From Otatea glauca (taxonomy: Eukaryota > Streptophyta > Magnoliopsida > Poales > Poaceae): a stretch of DNA of 64,000 nucleotides. Below the pieces are notes generated by a model. It did not search any database, was not told the DNA's origin, and saw only the letters and a program-made list of their open reading frames with translations. Below, one piece after another: positions 60,401 to 64,000 of this stretch (position 1 is its first letter; each line of letters opens with the position of its first letter). A program made the translations under genes and the position numbers. The stretch lies in NCBI GenBank assembly GCA_036346275.1, contig CM070719.1, positions 14,363,185 to 14,427,184 on the forward strand. Reading direction: 5' to 3'.

Positions 60401-62430
60401 GGATGAATTGAATACTTGGAATCATGAGCCTCTTCCAAAATCAATCGCTTAAGTTCGTGCATTTGGCACACAAATGCGACCCTAGAACCACATGGTACCT
60501 TGGTCATCCACGGTAAAGTCCTTTGCTAATCCTTCATCCTTTTTAGCCTTGATCCGGTTGACTTTCTCATCATCTTTTTGTCCTTCCCGAATTTGATCTT
60601 CGAGCATTGGCTTCACTTCCAAAGCAGCTAGGAATCCTTCCAAACTACTTCGATTTTAAATTTTGCAATTCTCTGCATGATTCATTGTCCTTCTGCACCA
60701 TCATATTCGCCACGTAGCTCTTGCGACTTAAGGCATCAGCTACCACATTTGCTTTTCCCGGATGGTAATGAATTCCCATGTTATAATCCTTGATTAATTC
60801 CAACCATCTCCTTTGCCTCATATTGAGATCTGATTGAGTGAAAATATATTTCAAACTCTTATGGCACATCTATTTCCAATGAGATAATGACGCCACAATT
60901 TCAAGGCATGCACCACGACAGCCAATTCCAAGTCATGCGTAGGATAATTTCCTTCATGTGGTCTTAAGCGCCTTGGCGCATATCGACCACTTTACCCTCT
61001 TGCATCAATACGCATCCAAGACCTGTCTTGGCGCATCACAATATATATCAAAGCATTACGAACATTAGGCAAAACCAACACGGGTTTGTCAAACGCTTCT
61101 TTAATTCCTCAAAACTCTTATCACAACCTGGTGTCCATGAAAATTTCTTTTCCTTTTCAACAAGCGAGTAAGAGGTCTCGCAACCGTCGAAAATCCTTCT
61201 ATGAACCGGCGATAATATCCTGCCATTCCCAGAAAACTACGGACCTGAGTGACAGACTTTGGTTGCTCCCAATGCAACACTGCCTCCACTTTGCTTGGGT
61301 CGACAGCAACTCCTTCTGCAGTCATGACATGACCGAAATTCCACCTTTTCCTTCCAAAAGTCGCATTCTTGAATTTAGCATACAGCTGTTGCTCATGCAG
61401 CTTTTCCAACACTAGCCTCAGATGATTTGCGTGCTCTGCTTCGGTCTTTGAATATACCAAAATATCATCTATGAACACAACAACAAACTTGTCCAAGTAT
61501 TCCATGAAAATCTTATTCATCAAGTTCATGAAATATGCTGGCGCATTGGTCAATCCAAAAGACATGACCGTGAACTCATAATGTTCGTATCTTGAAGAGA
61601 ATGCGGTCTTTGGAACATCTCCGCCCAATCTTTAGTTGATGATATCCGGACGAAGGTCTATCTTGGAGAAAACTCCACTCCTCTCAAGCGGTCGAATGGA
61701 TCATCAATCCTTGGCAACGGATACTTATTCTTAATTGTCACTTCATTAAGTGCACGGTAATCAATACACATTCTAAGGCTTCCATCCTTTTTCCTGACAA
61801 ACAAAACTGGCGCTCCCCATGGCGACGAACTTGGTCTTATAAAACCTTTCTCTAATAACTCATCGATCTGTTTCTTCATCTCCACCAACTCATCGGTAGG
61901 CATCCGATAAGGTCTTTTTGCTATTGGTGCGGTTCCTGGTGCTAACTCAATGACGAACTCGATGTCACGGTCTGGCGGCATTCCCGGTAGATCTTCTGGA
62001 AATACGTCTGGATATTCCCTGACTACTGGCACGTCCTCTATGACGACGGTTCTCATGCTATTAACCATTAATTGACCACCACGAACTGCTGTTGCTTGAA
62101 ATTTCACTTTCTCTCCTCTAAGGCTCTCAATGGATACAACCCTTCGACCACAATCCAAAACTGTCTTATGCTTGGTTAACTACCCATTCCCAAAATGACA
62201 TCTAAAGCTTGGGCATCTAGAATAATCAAGTTCGCTAGGAACTCTATCCCATTAATTATTAGCTTCACCCCAAACACCCAAGGTTAGATCTTAACTCGAT
62301 CACGGGCTTGGACTAGCATCACACACTTAAGATTTTTCATGCTCAAACCATTTTCGGATGCAAAAGCTCGAGAGACAAAGGAATACGAAGCTCTGAATCA
62401 AATAATCTTTATTGCAGTACCGAGTTTACA
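60366..62430 (-). pseudogene. Gypsy pol: protease, RT, RNase H, copy B
   Basis: RT is readable as IDELLEKGFIRPSSSPWG, KKDGSLRMCIDYRALNEV and VVFIDDILVYSKTEAEH in two frames (61658-62158 and 61101-61628). RNase H is split, with DLNMRQRRWLELIKDYNMG and the Asp-containing GKANVVADALSRKS at 60645-60869. The region of the usual DSGAS protease site near 62380 is out of frame. Confidence 0.83.
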
Positions 62431-62439
62431 AAAACTTAC

Positions 62440-63590
62440 CCAAAGACGACGTCGATGCTTCTGGACTCCATTGGCGGTGATGTGGTTGACTCGCCTCGAA
62501 TAGTAGCTTGAGGCGTCGCTCACCTGTCGGCTCCTCGATGCGCTCCGTCATCGGTGCCTTAGCAGTGTCGTTCCTAGGTTGAAACGCATTGGCGTGATAC
62601 CTCCTTTCGGGACATTTATTAGCATAATGCCCCACTCATTGCAATCGTAGCACCTTACGGCGGTGGATCACGCATTCCTCCTTGAGCATTGTTACCTTGG
62701 GCGGTGTTTGATAACTCGTCACGGTGGTCGCGATGCGGTGTTCTTTGGTTTGTTAACGACTTGCGGTTGGAACTTAGCAAACCGCTGCGGGTCATCCTCA
62801 TTCGCAGTGGTTAGGCGTCCACTGGTTAGTCATCAAGCGCTTGCGATTTTCCCCAAGCTCCTTGCGCTTATCCTCCGTAATCAAAGCCTTGTTTACCAAT
62901 TCTTGAAAATCGGAAAAGTGTGGGTAATCACCCACTTGCGATCCCGAGTTTAATCCCTTCATGAATCGGATCGCCTAGCCTTGTCCGTCGCTACATCTTG
63001 AGAGCATAGCGAGCTAATCTGCGTGAGTTTGTTCAAGTAATCACCACCGGTTGGCCTCCTTGCTTAAGCGCCTGAATTCTTCCTTTTCAGTCCATCATTC
63101 CTTCCGTGCGTGGTATCGGCGGAAGGCCGTTGCGAATTCTTCCCACGTGATTTCCATGGGTGCCTCATGAGTAGCATGGTTCTCCCACCATTCTGCGGTG
63201 TTCCCTCAAGTCGATGGGATGCATAAAGAACCTTCTCATGCCCTTCACATTGCGTGATGTACAACTTCCTCTCAATGGTTCTCGACCAATCATCCGCTTC
63301 CAAGGGGTTGGCGTTGCGAGAATGTTGGCGGTCGGGTCCTCATAAAGTCGACAATTTGGAATAAGGGCGAGGTCGCCGTTATTAATCTGAGCAGCGGGGT
63401 TGTTGACTGCAGCCATATTGGTCATCTGCTGCATCATTGTCTGCATCAACTGAGTCTGCGCAGCGAGAAAAGCTCCCACGTTCTGCATATCCACTGGCGG
63501 TGCTTGATGCGGTGGTGCTCCTTCGTTGGGATTGTTGCCTGGGCGCAGACCACTTCCTGAAGCTCCGTTGTTGCTGCGGGTGTTCACCAT
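62440..63590 (-). pseudogene. Gypsy gag, copy B
   Basis: The start MVNTRSNNGASGSGLRPGNN at 63590 is followed by a Gln/Met-rich stretch with TQLMQTMMQQMTNMAAVNN, which copy A has lost to multiple substitutions at CTG sites. Capsid sequence and a GHYANKCP knuckle remnant (near 62620) follow. Confidence 0.78.
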
Positions 63591-64000
63591 CTGCTTGATT
63601 GCTTCTTGGGTTAGGAAAGATAGATGTAGCATAGATAAGATGCAAGAATTTCTAAGGCGGGAAACAGGTTAAACCCAACTTAAATAATCTTTATTGATAC
63701 TTGGTATGGTTGCTTACAATGCCTAAGGGCTTTGCAACACATACTGCACACTCAGCAAACAATTAAGAACCAAACTAAACATGCAACCTTAACGTCTACT
63801 AAAAGGTAAAGGCTAACTTAAAGACGCGACTCAACACTCGAGTCTCAACACAACTCTAAGATCGACTCTCACTCATCCACCACCACTGGCCGAGGCCGAT
63901 CTGTGCATACACCGGTGGGTGGGTGGCATGGGTGCGAACCTATCTGGTGACCCTCTGCTGGGTCCTCGAGCTCCCACTCACGCTCTTAGGGTCTTCTTCT

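Larger units (their letters stand above)
9101..64000. repeat. Two tandem near-identical units of about 29.87 kb
   Basis: Equivalent points lie at a near-constant offset: solo LTR 9101/38976, small ORF 13004/42877, gag start 18517/48386, LTR end 18569/48438, gypsy boundary 22941/52836, gypsy gag start 33715/63590. The offsets are 29869 to 29895, with drift from small indels. The second unit is cut at 64000. The unit equals one SIRE LTR plus one SIRE internal region with its nested insertions. Confidence 0.88.
52836..64000 (-). mobile_element. Ty3/gypsy Tekay-type chromovirus, copy B (cut by window end)
   Basis: It begins TGTCGGGACCC after the same CCTTG at 52831-52835, at exactly the same site of the SIRE 3' ORF as in copy A. 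The 3' LTR, integrase, RT, protease and gag are in the window; leader, primer site and 5' LTR lie beyond it. Confidence 0.87.

Overview
The window is plant nuclear DNA, most likely from a grass. It combines relics of spliced plant genes (a HAK/KUP potassium transporter, a Fes1/SIL1-type HSP70 exchange factor, a chloroplast thioredoxin-like protein) with long nested LTR retrotransposons of the Ty1/copia SIRE-Maximus, Ty3/gypsy Tekay and Ty1/copia Angela/Tork types. There is no bacterial or organellar gene content.

Region 1-8927 is old, gene-fragment-rich sequence. HAK and Fes1/SIL1 exon remnants lie on the plus strand, and a two-exon thioredoxin-like gene lies on the minus strand with ATA where its ATG is expected. 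Three short non-autonomous hAT-like elements have 8-bp target duplications, one of them inside the thioredoxin intron. A degenerate tandem repeat and an unidentified coding relic on the minus strand follow.

Region 8928-64000 is one retrotransposon complex made of two near-identical units of about 29.87 kb. Each unit is an LTR plus the internal region of a minus-strand SIRE-type copia element: LTR, tRNA-Met primer site, gag, protease, integrase, RT, RNase H, a small ORF with its own TATA box, a large 3' ORF, polypurine tract, next LTR. Both units carry the same nested insertions: (i) a plus-strand solo LTR of about 3.27 kb from a related SIRE family, with TSD GTTGT, and (ii) a 14.7-kb minus-strand Tekay chromovirus with TSD CCTTG inside the 3' ORF. 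A truncated plus-strand Angela-type copia (half of pol plus the 3' LTR) lies inside the Tekay 3' LTR. The shared insertions mean nesting came first and the unit was duplicated afterwards, most simply by unequal recombination between SIRE LTRs. The left end is deleted down to 173 bp of terminal LTR; the right end runs out of the window.

The most unusual signals are: an array of about 20 hairpins with an invariant TGTGT loop and compensating stem changes inside the solo LTR; the 30-kb LTR-sharing dimer; a small post-pol ORF with its own TATA box; and copy-private indels concentrated at CTG/CAG/CCG sites. The last point suggests methylation-linked base-calling errors, so many apparent frameshifts here may not be real.
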